Assembly: GCF_018698455.1 (NCBI RefSeq)
Contig: NZ_JABIOQ010000056.1
Location: 1 to 64,000, forward strand
Reading direction: 5' to 3'
DNA: 64,000 nucleotides
Source of the DNA: Sulfurimonas sp.
Lineage (GTDB): Bacteria > Campylobacterota > Campylobacteria > Campylobacterales > Sulfurimonadaceae
The notes below the pieces were generated by a model. The model saw nothing but the letters and a program-made list of their open reading frames with translations. It had not been told where the DNA came from and made no database searches. Every line of letters begins with the position of its first letter. The stretch's first letter is position 1. Of the stretch, positions 1 to 7,504 are shown piece by piece. A program made the translations under genes and the position numbers.

Positions 1-119
1 CCTTTCTTAAATTTTTCTTTCTTGACGGTTTTTAGACCAAAGCGTCCGATTCATTTCCGTTATCACTGTCCGAATGAAACTGTCATGGGTGTCCGAACTG
101 AAGTGTCATAGGTGTCCGA
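1..119. mobile_element. End of an IS21-like insertion sequence (partial)
   Basis: The heptamer TGTCCGA occurs at 67-73, 90-96 and 113-119, an exact 23-base period, with a fourth degenerate copy (GTCCGA) at 44-49. Multiple subterminal repeats of this kind are typical of IS21-family ends, where the transposase binds. The rest of the element lies left of the window, so no transposase gene is visible. The inner boundary is placed just before the gene it truncates; the exact terminus and any target duplication cannot be fixed from this side alone. Family assignment is by repeat style only. Confidence 0.6.
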
Positions 120-469
120 TTTGCTCCGTTTTTTGCAATTACAGCAGCAAGTTCCATCATGTCATAAGAAGGTAAAATGTTAAAGTGTATCAATATGGAT
201 TCTACTTGATTGTTAAGTAGTGTAGTTACTTGATTTATTCCAGTGTTTATATCCTTGGATTTTATTATATTTATATATCCAGATATTGTATTATCAAAGC
301 ATAATAGATCGTCATGGCTAAAACAGATGTCACCATCTGCATTATTAATCATATTATTACGCAGTGCATTTATTGCAATATTGATTTCTTGGTTCTCATG
401 CTTGCATATTGAGTCTTTTAAAATTTCTAAAAATTTACTTGTAGAAATTTTATTTTCTTGAGTTGTCAT
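83..469 (-). pseudogene. Hypothetical protein truncated by the IS end
   Basis: The 128-codon frame starts at an ATG with a good ribosome binding site (AGAGGAGAG, 9 bases upstream). Its last dozen or so codons, ending in TLQFGHP, are read from the IS terminal repeats, so the native protein is cut after about residue 115. The remaining part is acidic and probably helical, with no signal peptide or motif I recognise. It is on the same strand as the WYL and nuclease genes and follows them by about 75 bases, so it may have been the last gene of that unit. Function unknown. Confidence 0.6.
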
Positions 470-545
470 TGTAGTATCTCTCCTCTTGAATTAATAGAAG
501 AAGTGTATAAAATGAATCCGACATCTTTATGTCTGTTTAAAATAT

Positions 546-1472
546 TTAAATTTCCTCTAAAAACTTTTGACAATTTTTAACAACAAAGTTCTTCACACTT
601 GTAGGTGAGATGACTTTTATGTGTGGCATCCAATACTGCACTATAGAAGTTATCTCTCTTTGATGAGTAATCATCAAGCTAATGTCACAACTACCATCTT
701 TATACTCACTTATAACTCTTTGTGATTTACTAATAGGTTTGCGTTTGAGTATCTTCGCTGCATGTTTATCTAAAAAAAGTATCACTTCAAAAGCATCGGT
801 AGTTGTATTAAACCAGATATTTATAGCATTATCTAAAGTAGTCTCAATTGTATCATCAAGAATAAACTTTATATTAAGAATCACAGTATCACTTAGGCTT
901 TTCAAATGATATTTTTTAAGTGTATCGTTTCTTGCATCAAGTGCTATGAGATACCAAAATCCTTCAAAATTTGCTACTCGTAAAGGTTTGAGTTTTATTT
1001 TTAAATCATAAGTTCCAAAGTCGTAACGACACTCAATCTGTTGATTATTTTTAATCGCATTTTCTAAAGTCGCTATATCATTTATATTGGAGCTTATATC
1101 TTCTAAGTTTAGCTTGGCATAGATAGGATTGAAGTCACTGTTTTTTATCTTAGAGAGCATTTTTTTAGCTTTTATGGAAAACTTTGAGCCAAGTCCATCT
1201 GTCATTTTATCGAGAATATCAAGAATGATTGTGTCTTCGATAGATTTAGCTTTTTCTATTTTAAAGCCCTGTTGCATTTTCCATCGGCGTTTATCTTGAT
1301 AAATAGGATAAAGTGTCACTAAACGCTCATTAAAATCTCTTTGAACTGTTCTATCACTTACATTAAACTCTTGGGCTAACTCTTTTACGGAAAGAGCTTC
1401 ACCTTCATTAAGTCTAGCGATAATGGTGTTAAGTCTGGTTAGTGTTTTATCGTAGTCTTGTTTATATGCCAT
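546..1472 (-). CDS. WYL-domain transcriptional regulator
   Basis: A 308-residue protein with an N-terminal DeoR-type helix-turn-helix (about residues 10-60, with the pattern LSVKELAQEFNVSDRTVQRD) followed by a WYL-type ligand-binding region (about 130-220; the FWYLIALDARN segment is the WYL core) and a C-terminal WCX-like part. This architecture belongs to the family that includes the BrxR and CapW defence regulators, which repress until they sense a nucleic-acid ligand; that role is family knowledge, not shown here. The start overlaps the upstream nuclease gene by 11 bases, implying translational coupling. Confidence 0.85.
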   Translation of the reverse strand: MAYKQDYDKTLTRLNTIIARLNEGEALSVKELAQEFNVSDRTVQRDFNERLVTLYPIYQDKRRWKMQQGFKIEKAKSIEDTIILDILDKMTDGLGSKFSIKAKKMLSKIKNSDFNPIYAKLNLEDISSNINDIATLENAIKNNQQIECRYDFGTYDLKIKLKPLRVANFEGFWYLIALDARNDTLKKYHLKSLSDTVILNIKFILDDTIETTLDNAINIWFNTTTDAFEVILFLDKHAAKILKRKPISKSQRVISEYKDGSCDISLMITHQREITSIVQYWMPHIKVISPTSVKNFVVKNCQKFLEEI

Positions 1473-2490
1473 TTGATTTTTCTATAAATTTTTGTATAAA
1501 AATAGCAAAATCATCTGCATATTTTTCAAGTTCTCCATCACACATTTCAAGGTATGCAATTTCTGTTTCTTTTGCTTTAAATCTTGGATTTTTTGTGAGT
1601 TTTATATCAGTATCAGATAAAGAAGTAATAATATTTCCACAAATTTCACTGTTCATCTGTTTATCTGTGGAAGTTGAATATTCAATCAATCTAAGTCTAT
1701 AGCTCTCATTTCCTTTTTTCCCTATTCTTTTAATTTTTATGAAAAATTGTGTTTTCTTTTCTATATTTAAAAAAGTCCACCATGTATCCCATAGTTTCCC
1801 ATTCTTTGTATACCGAATCAAATTTTCATTTGGTTTCAAAATTATATTTTTGATTGACTTGATTAATTCATATTGAACAAATCCTTCTTTTAAGTCATTA
1901 CAGTCCCAGTCATGTAAAGTCTTTTTATTTCCTGATTCAGTATACAATTTGTTATAAAATTCTCGTGTTAAATAATCGAAAAAATTATGTAAAATTACAT
2001 TAGAAGTTTTATTTATATATGGTTTTAAAAAATCATATATCCATTTAGCATCAAGAATCATATATTGAGCTTCATAAGTTAATTTTTGATCTTTTTCAGT
2101 AAGGTGACCTGTTTTAAAAAATATTTTTATACTGTGACTTTTAATTTTATCGTTGTACCTTTGAAGCTGATTACTATGTGGTTCTGTCCATGTTTTATCT
2201 TCAATAATAAAAGGTATTATGTCTCCATTTTTATCGGTTACCTCAAAATAAACATCTATTTTATGATGTTGTTGTATTATTTTAATTGATGTGATTTCTA
2301 AAATAGGTAATTCATTATTTAAGAATAAATCATTATAACCATCATACAGTTGTGTAATAAAGTCAATAGATAATTTCTTGAGTATAGAGTCCTCAGTGTT
2401 ATCATACCAACTAACCATTAAGCTTATGAAAGCATCTTGGCTTAATTCTGATGTTGCATAATCAAATATATTTTGAGACATTTTTTTCAT
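1462..2490 (-). CDS. PD-(D/E)XK nuclease superfamily protein
   Basis: A 342-residue protein. About residues 75-95 give the PD-(D/E)XK core: an aspartate in HKIDVYFEV, a turn, then FIIEDKT supplying the E-x-K. This fits the PDDEXK_4 group of uncharacterised nucleases often found in defence islands. No helicase or methylase domain is present. It is first in the minus-strand unit, overlaps the WYL regulator by 11 bases, and is divergent from the IF2_N/FtsZ operon, sharing a roughly 100-base intergenic region. Likely a nuclease acting on foreign nucleic acid or on recombination intermediates; the substrate is not visible. Confidence 0.75.
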   Translation of the reverse strand: MKKMSQNIFDYATSELSQDAFISLMVSWYDNTEDSILKKLSIDFITQLYDGYNDLFLNNELPILEITSIKIIQQHHKIDVYFEVTDKNGDIIPFIIEDKTWTEPHSNQLQRYNDKIKSHSIKIFFKTGHLTEKDQKLTYEAQYMILDAKWIYDFLKPYINKTSNVILHNFFDYLTREFYNKLYTESGNKKTLHDWDCNDLKEGFVQYELIKSIKNIILKPNENLIRYTKNGKLWDTWWTFLNIEKKTQFFIKIKRIGKKGNESYRLRLIEYSTSTDKQMNSEICGNIITSLSDTDIKLTKNPRFKAKETEIAYLEMCDGELEKYADDFAIFIQKFIEKSNGI

Positions 2491-2590
2491 AATTAATCCA
2501 TTTTATTAAATTAAAATATTATACCATAGCAAAACCAGACACAAAGCCTTCGACTTTATCCTATACAATTCTAAAAAAAAGGAAGTGCAG

Positions 2591-3283
2591 ATGGATAATA
2601 TTAAGATACAAGAGATAGCCGATGAGTTAGGTTTACAGAGTAAAGAACTTGTTGAAAAAGTACAACATCTTTATGAAAATGTAAAATCTTCTTCAAGTAG
2701 TGTTACAGAACAAGAAGCACAGGAAATATTTGAGATACTTTTATCTGGGACATCGGATAAGACAAAGAAGCCTAAGAACAGTTTGCATGACAACATCAAC
2801 TTATTCTTCTCACATAAGAAGATAGATATTAAAATGCTTGAACAACTCACAAAAATATATACTAAAGACGATACCGAAGACTTTTTAATTGCAAGTTTTA
2901 ATTTTAGTGAACACTCCATAGTTAAAATACTTGTTTCAGGACTTATAAATTTAGACATTAAGGAATATATTTCTAAAAATACTAACACTAAAGAGCTAGT
3001 TAAACTCATGAAAAACATGCATAAAGTTTTAGATGATGTCGAGTTTGAAGACTCTGGTGATAAAGACCCACTACAAAAATTAAAATACTACATCGAGTCA
3101 AATGAACCTGAAATAGTTTATTTAGAAGGTGTGACATTTTCAGAGTATATAAAACACCAAAAGGCATTTGAATTTATAAGAAAACATTCACAAAGTGGTG
3201 TAAATTTTGTAATTGGTTTTGTTCAGATTTCTGAAGTTCAAGAGCAAGTGTTATATGATTATTTTAGTACAAAGGTTGCATAA
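2591..3283 (+). CDS. IF2_N-domain protein, first gene of the FtsZ-like operon
   Basis: A 230-residue protein. Residues 1-50 match the small IF2_N helical domain normally found at the N-terminus of translation factor IF-2 (IKIQEIADELGLQSKEL, then a VKSSSSSVTEQEA segment). The rest contains no GTPase and resembles nothing I know; it is helical, with an acidic stretch (VEFEDSGDKDP). I chose ATG 2591 over GTG 2585 because AAGGAAG lies at the correct distance only from the ATG. The next gene starts one base after this stop, so the two are co-translated. IF2_N may be a nucleic-acid or protein docking module here; that is inference. Confidence 0.7.
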   Translation: MDNIKIQEIADELGLQSKELVEKVQHLYENVKSSSSSVTEQEAQEIFEILLSGTSDKTKKPKNSLHDNINLFFSHKKIDIKMLEQLTKIYTKDDTEDFLIASFNFSEHSIVKILVSGLINLDIKEYISKNTNTKELVKLMKNMHKVLDDVEFEDSGDKDPLQKLKYYIESNEPEIVYLEGVTFSEYIKHQKAFEFIRKHSQSGVNFVIGFVQISEVQEQVLYDYFSTKVA

Positions 3284-3284
3284 G

Positions 3285-3674
3285 ATGGAAAAGGTTTTAA
3301 AGTTTAATTTTTCCTCTGATGATAGTGAAGGGGTAGATTATAAAGTAGCACTCAAGAATTTAGGTGTTTATCATGAATATTATTTAAATGGTGAATACAA
3401 AGAAATTAATATTGTCAATATTCCTCAAGATAAGTTTGAAACATATATGAAAATATTTGAACATATTGCAAAGGGTGGTAGGTTAGTCTATAAAGCTGGT
3501 AGTATTTTTGGAGCTAAAAATCTTTCACGAAAGTTAGAACTGAACAATAACAGAAAAATTCTTTTTGATTTTAAACATACTATTCATGCTTGTTTTGGGA
3601 ACACCAGCGATTCAATGCATAAAGAAAAAGAGGTAGCTTTACTTGTTTTAAATGAAAGAAGCAGTTTCTTATAA
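3285..3674 (+). CDS. Hypothetical protein in the FtsZ-like operon
   Basis: A 129-residue cytoplasmic protein without a signal peptide or membrane segment. The start used is the ATG one base after the preceding stop (TAAGATG); an in-frame codon at 3213 lies inside the previous gene and is unlikely. The sequence is mixed alpha/beta with many charged residues and one IHACFG segment, with no recognisable motif. The FtsZ-like gene follows after 40 bases, so all four genes probably form one transcript. Function unknown; partnership with the FtsZ-like protein is suggested only by position. Confidence 0.6.
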   Translation: MEKVLKFNFSSDDSEGVDYKVALKNLGVYHEYYLNGEYKEINIVNIPQDKFETYMKIFEHIAKGGRLVYKAGSIFGAKNLSRKLELNNNRKILFDFKHTIHACFGNTSDSMHKEKEVALLVLNERSSFL

Positions 3675-3714
3675 AATTATAAATTGGGACTAATACTATA
3701 AAAAGGAAAAAAAC

Positions 3715-5094
3715 ATGTATAAATTGTTATTAGAAGAACATAACTATATTCAGGGAGCTAGAATTATCGTGCTTGGTATTGGTAATAGCGGTTGCAATAT
3801 GCTAGAACATATGAGTGAAAAAAATATTTTCGGAATAGATACTCTAATGATTTATACTAATGCAGAAGTGCTTTTAGAGAATACTTCTATACCTAAGATA
3901 CAAATTGGTTCTAAACTTACAAAAGGTCTTGGTGCAGGAATGAAACCAGCTGTTGGTAAAGATTCTGCAATTGAAAATCATGATGAGATTAGAAATGCTT
4001 TAGAAGGTGCTGATATAGTCTTTATCTCTACTGGCCTTGGCGGTGGCACAGGAACAGGTGCCGCACCAGTAATTGCTTCAATTGCCAAAGAGATAGGTGC
4101 TTTAACAATTTCTATAGTTACTATACCTTTTGGTTTTGAAGGTAAAAAAAGACTCAAAATCGCAGAAGCAGGTCTTGAAGAACTTAAAAAAGAGAGCGAT
4201 TCTATTGTTGTTATTCCAAATGACAAGATTCTTTCTATCATTGATAGAAAACTTGGAATGAAAGAGAGCTTCAAAATAGTAGATAGTGTACTAGCACAAG
4301 CTGTTAGTGGAACATCTGGTGTTATCCTTTCAAATGGAGATAATGATATCAACCTTGACTTCGCCGATTTACAAACTGTAATAAGTCATAAAGGTATGGC
4401 ACTTATGGGTGTTGGTGAACATGAGGGTGATAATGCCGCTTATGAAGCTATTAAAGCTGCTATTGGGTCTCCATTACTAGACAATATGTCAATCAATGGT
4501 GCGATGGGTGTCCTAGTACACTTTACGATGCATCCAGACTTTCCAATTATGGAAATTAATAAAGCGATAAATGTTGTTCATGAGAGTGCTGGTGAAGATG
4601 CAGATATTTTTTTTGGAACTTCTACTGATGAAAGTTTTTCTGAAGACTTTGTGAAAATCACTATTGTCGCTACTGGTTTTGAAAAAGAACTAACTTACAA
4701 TGAGAACTTTATCAGCGAAGTATCACATCCTCCTTTAAAGATTAAATTTCCTCCTAATTATAGAAATAGGAAAAATATAATCGATGTTTATAATATTAAG
4801 AATGATACTGATGTAGTTATTGAAGCCCGTATTACAGAAGTGAAAAAAAATATTGATGGAACTTTGTTTTATATTATAAAACTACAAGATAGTACAGGTA
4901 GTATTGAATCTTGTATATCTATGAGATACTACACTGATGATATTGAGAAATTTGATTTAAAAGCAAGTAATAATAAGGTTTATATCATAAATCTACATTG
5001 TGTAATTTCAAAAAAATATCCACTTCCATTATTGTTTATAAATAATATTAAGAAACTGGATATTCCTGCCTACATGATTGGAACTATGATTTAA
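3715..5094 (+). CDS. FtsZ-like GTPase with C-terminal OB-fold
   Basis: A 459-residue protein. Residues about 15-322 form a complete FtsZ GTPase: glycine-rich loop GIGNSGCN (21-28), tubulin signature GGGTGTG (109-115), GKKR near 143-146, VVIPND (165-170) and the T7 catalytic loop NLDFAD (213-218), so it should bind and hydrolyse GTP and polymerise. The usual linker and C-terminal peptide that contact FtsA/ZipA are missing. Residues about 365-450 instead resemble an OB-fold of the DnaE/RecG/tRNA-anticodon type (VVIEARITEV, then LQDSTGSIES, then a final LLFINNIKKLD strand). I infer a filament that contacts nucleic acid rather than the division site. The SD AAGGAAA precedes the ATG. Confidence 0.88.
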   Translation: MYKLLLEEHNYIQGARIIVLGIGNSGCNMLEHMSEKNIFGIDTLMIYTNAEVLLENTSIPKIQIGSKLTKGLGAGMKPAVGKDSAIENHDEIRNALEGADIVFISTGLGGGTGTGAAPVIASIAKEIGALTISIVTIPFGFEGKKRLKIAEAGLEELKKESDSIVVIPNDKILSIIDRKLGMKESFKIVDSVLAQAVSGTSGVILSNGDNDINLDFADLQTVISHKGMALMGVGEHEGDNAAYEAIKAAIGSPLLDNMSINGAMGVLVHFTMHPDFPIMEINKAINVVHESAGEDADIFFGTSTDESFSEDFVKITIVATGFEKELTYNENFISEVSHPPLKIKFPPNYRNRKNIIDVYNIKNDTDVVIEARITEVKKNIDGTLFYIIKLQDSTGSIESCISMRYYTDDIEKFDLKASNNKVYIINLHCVISKKYPLPLLFINNIKKLDIPAYMIGTMI

Positions 5095-5115
5095 AAAAAT
5101 ATGGAGAGTATCACT

Positions 5116-5616
5116 ATGAATAAAAATACAGATTTATATAAACAAGCCAAAGAGATAATTGTATCAAACAACAACTACTCAGTCAGTTTCTTACAAAGAA
5201 AACTTCAGGTAAGCTACAACAGAGCAAGTGAATTAATGCAAATGCTTCAAAAATCTGAAGCTAAAAAAATCACAATTATTGGCATTGGTGGAGCTGGTGG
5301 GAATGTTGTCTCCTTTATGCACGACAAAGAGATAAAAGGAGTTAACTTAATCTCTATCAATACAGATGCCAAAGGTCTAGTATATGCAAAAGCTCATAAA
5401 AGATTACAAATAGGATTAGATCTTACTCAAGGTCTTGGTACAAATATGTGCCTATCTTTAGGTAGAGAAGCTGCGATTGAGAGTTACGAAGAGATAAAAA
5501 CTACTTTGCAAGGTACTAGTATGGTGTTTTTAATTGCTGGGCTTGGTGGAGGAACTGGAAGTGGTGCCACTCCTGTTGTTGCAAAGTATAATGAACCCCT
5601 AAAACAGAACCAGTAA
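5116..5616 (+). CDS. FtsK-gamma domain fused to a truncated FtsZ N-terminus
   Basis: A 166-residue protein. Residues 7-48 resemble the FtsK gamma winged helix that reads KOPS DNA and activates XerD (KAREI-like helix, then VSFLQRKLQVSYNRASELMQ). Residues 51-157 are the FtsZ nucleotide-binding half: GIGGAGGN, INTDAKGL, LTQGLGTN and GGGTGSG (144-150). The frame then departs from FtsZ after PVVAK and stops, so the T7 loop and C-terminal half are absent and it cannot hydrolyse GTP by the normal head-to-tail mechanism. ATG 5116 is preferred to 5101 because GGAG at 5103 is its binding site. It could be a filament cap or adaptor, or a deletion remnant. Confidence 0.75.
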   Translation: MNKNTDLYKQAKEIIVSNNNYSVSFLQRKLQVSYNRASELMQMLQKSEAKKITIIGIGGAGGNVVSFMHDKEIKGVNLISINTDAKGLVYAKAHKRLQIGLDLTQGLGTNMCLSLGREAAIESYEEIKTTLQGTSMVFLIAGLGGGTGSGATPVVAKYNEPLKQNQ

Positions 5617-5676
5617 AATCAGTTTTCTTATTTCTAAAAATGATAAAAAGTAGGGATAAAAAGATGAGTGTAAAAT

Positions 5677-5706
5677 AAGTTCCAAAAAGTGTAGGTTTTG
5701 GAACTT
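5677..5706 (+). terminator. Hairpin closing the FtsZ-like operon
   Basis: An 11-base perfect inverted repeat (AAGTTCCAAAA at 5677-5687, TTTTGGAACTT at 5696-5706) with an 8-base loop, about 60 bases after the last stop codon. The T-rich arm gives it terminator character although the following tract is mixed. The remaining bases of the 5617-5793 gap show no gene. Confidence 0.5.
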
Positions 5707-5793
5707 TCTCTAAGTTTCAAACTAAATTGTTGAACAATGATATTTTTTTAATGACTATCGGCTAATGACACTAAACTCTGAACGGTCTAATCT

Positions 5794-5994
5794 TTAACCT
5801 TCGTGTTTCATCTCTTTCTCTCGAAATGTCTGTGCTATCTCTCGTGTTTGTTGTAGTTTTATCATCAAATCATCAAAGAGTTCAAAAAACATGTCATCAA
5901 GATTAAAAGTTCCATCTTCATTGACCATTGTATTTTGCATATTATTTAGAGCTGATTCCATTTGCATTACGGTTATTCCTGGGTTTCCTGCCAT
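5794..5994 (-). CDS. Small hypothetical protein
   Basis: A 66-residue, acidic, probably helical protein (a Met/Gln-rich first helix, then FNLDDMFFELFDDL and a charged C-terminal helix). AGGAAAG lies 5 bases before the ATG, which supports a real gene. No signal peptide, membrane segment or known motif. It is convergent with the FtsZ-like operon and divergent from the DUF2237 gene, and marks the right edge of the accessory island. Confidence 0.5.
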   Translation of the reverse strand: MAGNPGITVMQMESALNNMQNTMVNEDGTFNLDDMFFELFDDLMIKLQQTREIAQTFREKEMKHEG

Positions 5995-6112
5995 TGTTCT
6001 TTCCTGTTTAAAGATTAGTAGAGCTTTAAGTCTCTTGATTAGTTACGAGGGAGAAAAGAACTTACTAGATTATAAGCTACAATCACACATAAAATTTACA
6101 AGGTGAGTAATT

Positions 6113-6499
6113 ATGCCAAAAAATCAATTAATATTTGAAGAACTAAATGTTTTAGGAGAGTATCTTGAACCATGTAGTCTCGATCCACTTACAGGTTTTC
6201 ATAGAACTGGAACTTGTCAAGTAACACCAGATAACAAAGGGCTTCATGCTGTTTGTATTTATGCAACAGAAGAGTTTTTAGCATATTCTAAAAGTGCAGG
6301 AAATGATCTTTCAACACCTCTCCCTCAGTATAACTTCCCCGGAGTTAAGCCAGGACAGAGCTGGTGTCTTTCAGGTGGACATTTCGCAGCGGCTGTTAAA
6401 AATGGGAATGCTCCTCAAATTTTTATTCATGCAACACACCAAGCTATTTTACAGCTTGTAGATTTAGAAACACTCAAAAGTCTTGCTATAGATCTTTAA
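6113..6499 (+). CDS. DUF2237 family protein
   Basis: A 128-residue protein matching DUF2237 along its whole length: NVLGEYLEPCSLDPLTGF near the start, TEEFLAYSKSAGNDLSTP in the middle and FPGVKPGQSWCLS with a conserved Trp-Cys before a C-terminal ATHQ segment. The family is widespread and uncharacterised; conserved Cys and His residues suggest a small enzyme or metal site. The last 14 bases overlap the convergent mutY gene. Confidence 0.85.
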   Translation: MPKNQLIFEELNVLGEYLEPCSLDPLTGFHRTGTCQVTPDNKGLHAVCIYATEEFLAYSKSAGNDLSTPLPQYNFPGVKPGQSWCLSGGHFAAAVKNGNAPQIFIHATHQAILQLVDLETLKSLAIDL

Positions 6500-7430
6500 A
6501 AAACTTCTCTGCTTTTTTTGTCAAAGAAGAAATAGGCGAGAGAGCAAGTTTCTCTACATCTATCCAAATGACTTCCTCGTTCACTTCCTCAACCCTATAA
6601 AGATTTACCTTTAGTCTATACTTGGTATAGGCATGTTTAAAGCTACCAATCAAATCTTCTTCTATTGGTTCAACACTTGGAAGTACGTACATATCTTTAT
6701 ACATTTTTTTGGTTGATACTTGTAAAGCAATTTTCCCATTTTTAATGTAAACGCCATAAAATAGTTCTAAAAACTCATACTCTTTTTTCTTTGTTTGTGT
6801 ATAGAGTTCAGGGCTACTCTTTCCTAGACATTTTTTCTCAAGTGGACACTCTTGGCAGAGTGGATTTTTTGGTAAACAAACAAGTGAACCTAAATCCATG
6901 AGTGCTAGATTATGATGTCTTGACTCATTGTTATTTACAAACTCTTTAGCATGTGACCAAAGAGTCACTTCTTTAGGTTCAAGTAGAGAAAAGAATCGTT
7001 TTATAACTCTTGCTATATTTGTATCTACCACAGGAATGTTTTGCTCATGCCCAAAACTACAGATAGCACTTGCAGTATATCTACCTATTCCTGGTAGTTT
7101 CATGAGTTCTTCTTGCGTTTTAGGGAGAGATTCTGGACAAGCAATAGCTGTTTTATGTAGATTCCTAGCCCTTGAGTAATAGCCCAAACCACTCCATGCA
7201 GATAAAACATCTTCTTGTGGGGCAGAGGCAAGAGACATAAGAGTAGGATACTTCTCTAAAAACTGAGGATAGTACTCTTCTAAAACGCGACTGACCTGCG
7301 TTTGTTGTAGCATAATCTCGCTGAGGTAGATATGGTACATATTGTCTGTATTTCTCCATGGAAGGTCATGTCTACCATGATTTACATACCATTCTTGAAG
7401 TTTATTTTGAGAGAGTTTGAAATTATTCAT
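6486..7430 (-). CDS. mutY: A/G-specific adenine DNA glycosylase
   Basis: A 314-residue base-excision repair enzyme that removes adenine mispaired with 8-oxoguanine. Visible are LPWR near the N-terminus, the catalytic Glu in LSEIMLQQTQ, the helix-hairpin-helix LPGIGRYTA with the downstream catalytic Asp in VVDTNIAR, and the 4Fe-4S ligand set at about 187-203 (C-x6-C-x2-C-x5-C). A C-terminal MutT-like 8-oxoG recognition region follows but is short. The 3' end overlaps the DUF2237 gene. Confidence 0.93.
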   Translation of the reverse strand: MNNFKLSQNKLQEWYVNHGRHDLPWRNTDNMYHIYLSEIMLQQTQVSRVLEEYYPQFLEKYPTLMSLASAPQEDVLSAWSGLGYYSRARNLHKTAIACPESLPKTQEELMKLPGIGRYTASAICSFGHEQNIPVVDTNIARVIKRFFSLLEPKEVTLWSHAKEFVNNNESRHHNLALMDLGSLVCLPKNPLCQECPLEKKCLGKSSPELYTQTKKKEYEFLELFYGVYIKNGKIALQVSTKKMYKDMYVLPSVEPIEEDLIGSFKHAYTKYRLKVNLYRVEEVNEEVIWIDVEKLALSPISSLTKKAEKFFKDL

Positions 7431-7504
7431 ATATGTGATTCACTCTTCCTAAAAATAAATATGCTATAGTCTAGGAAAATATTATAGTACAAGAGTATAA
7501 ATCG

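Noticed and set aside
2671-3018. Reverse-strand ORF opposite the IF2_N gene
   Set aside because: Shadow of the coding strand, low-complexity Ser/Leu composition and no SD.
3978-4352. Reverse-strand 124-codon ORF inside the FtsZ-like gene
   Set aside because: Opposite a clearly conserved GTPase core; an antisense shadow with no motif or binding site.
3715-5094. Identity as TubZ, PhuZ or the FtsZl families
   Set aside because: Motifs are of the canonical bacterial FtsZ type; those families diverge more strongly and lack an OB-fold tail.
3715-5616. The FtsZ pair as the cell's own division ftsZ
   Set aside because: No ftsA, mur or other division genes adjoin, the C-terminal peptide is missing, and the locus is an accessory island; canonical ftsZ is expected elsewhere.
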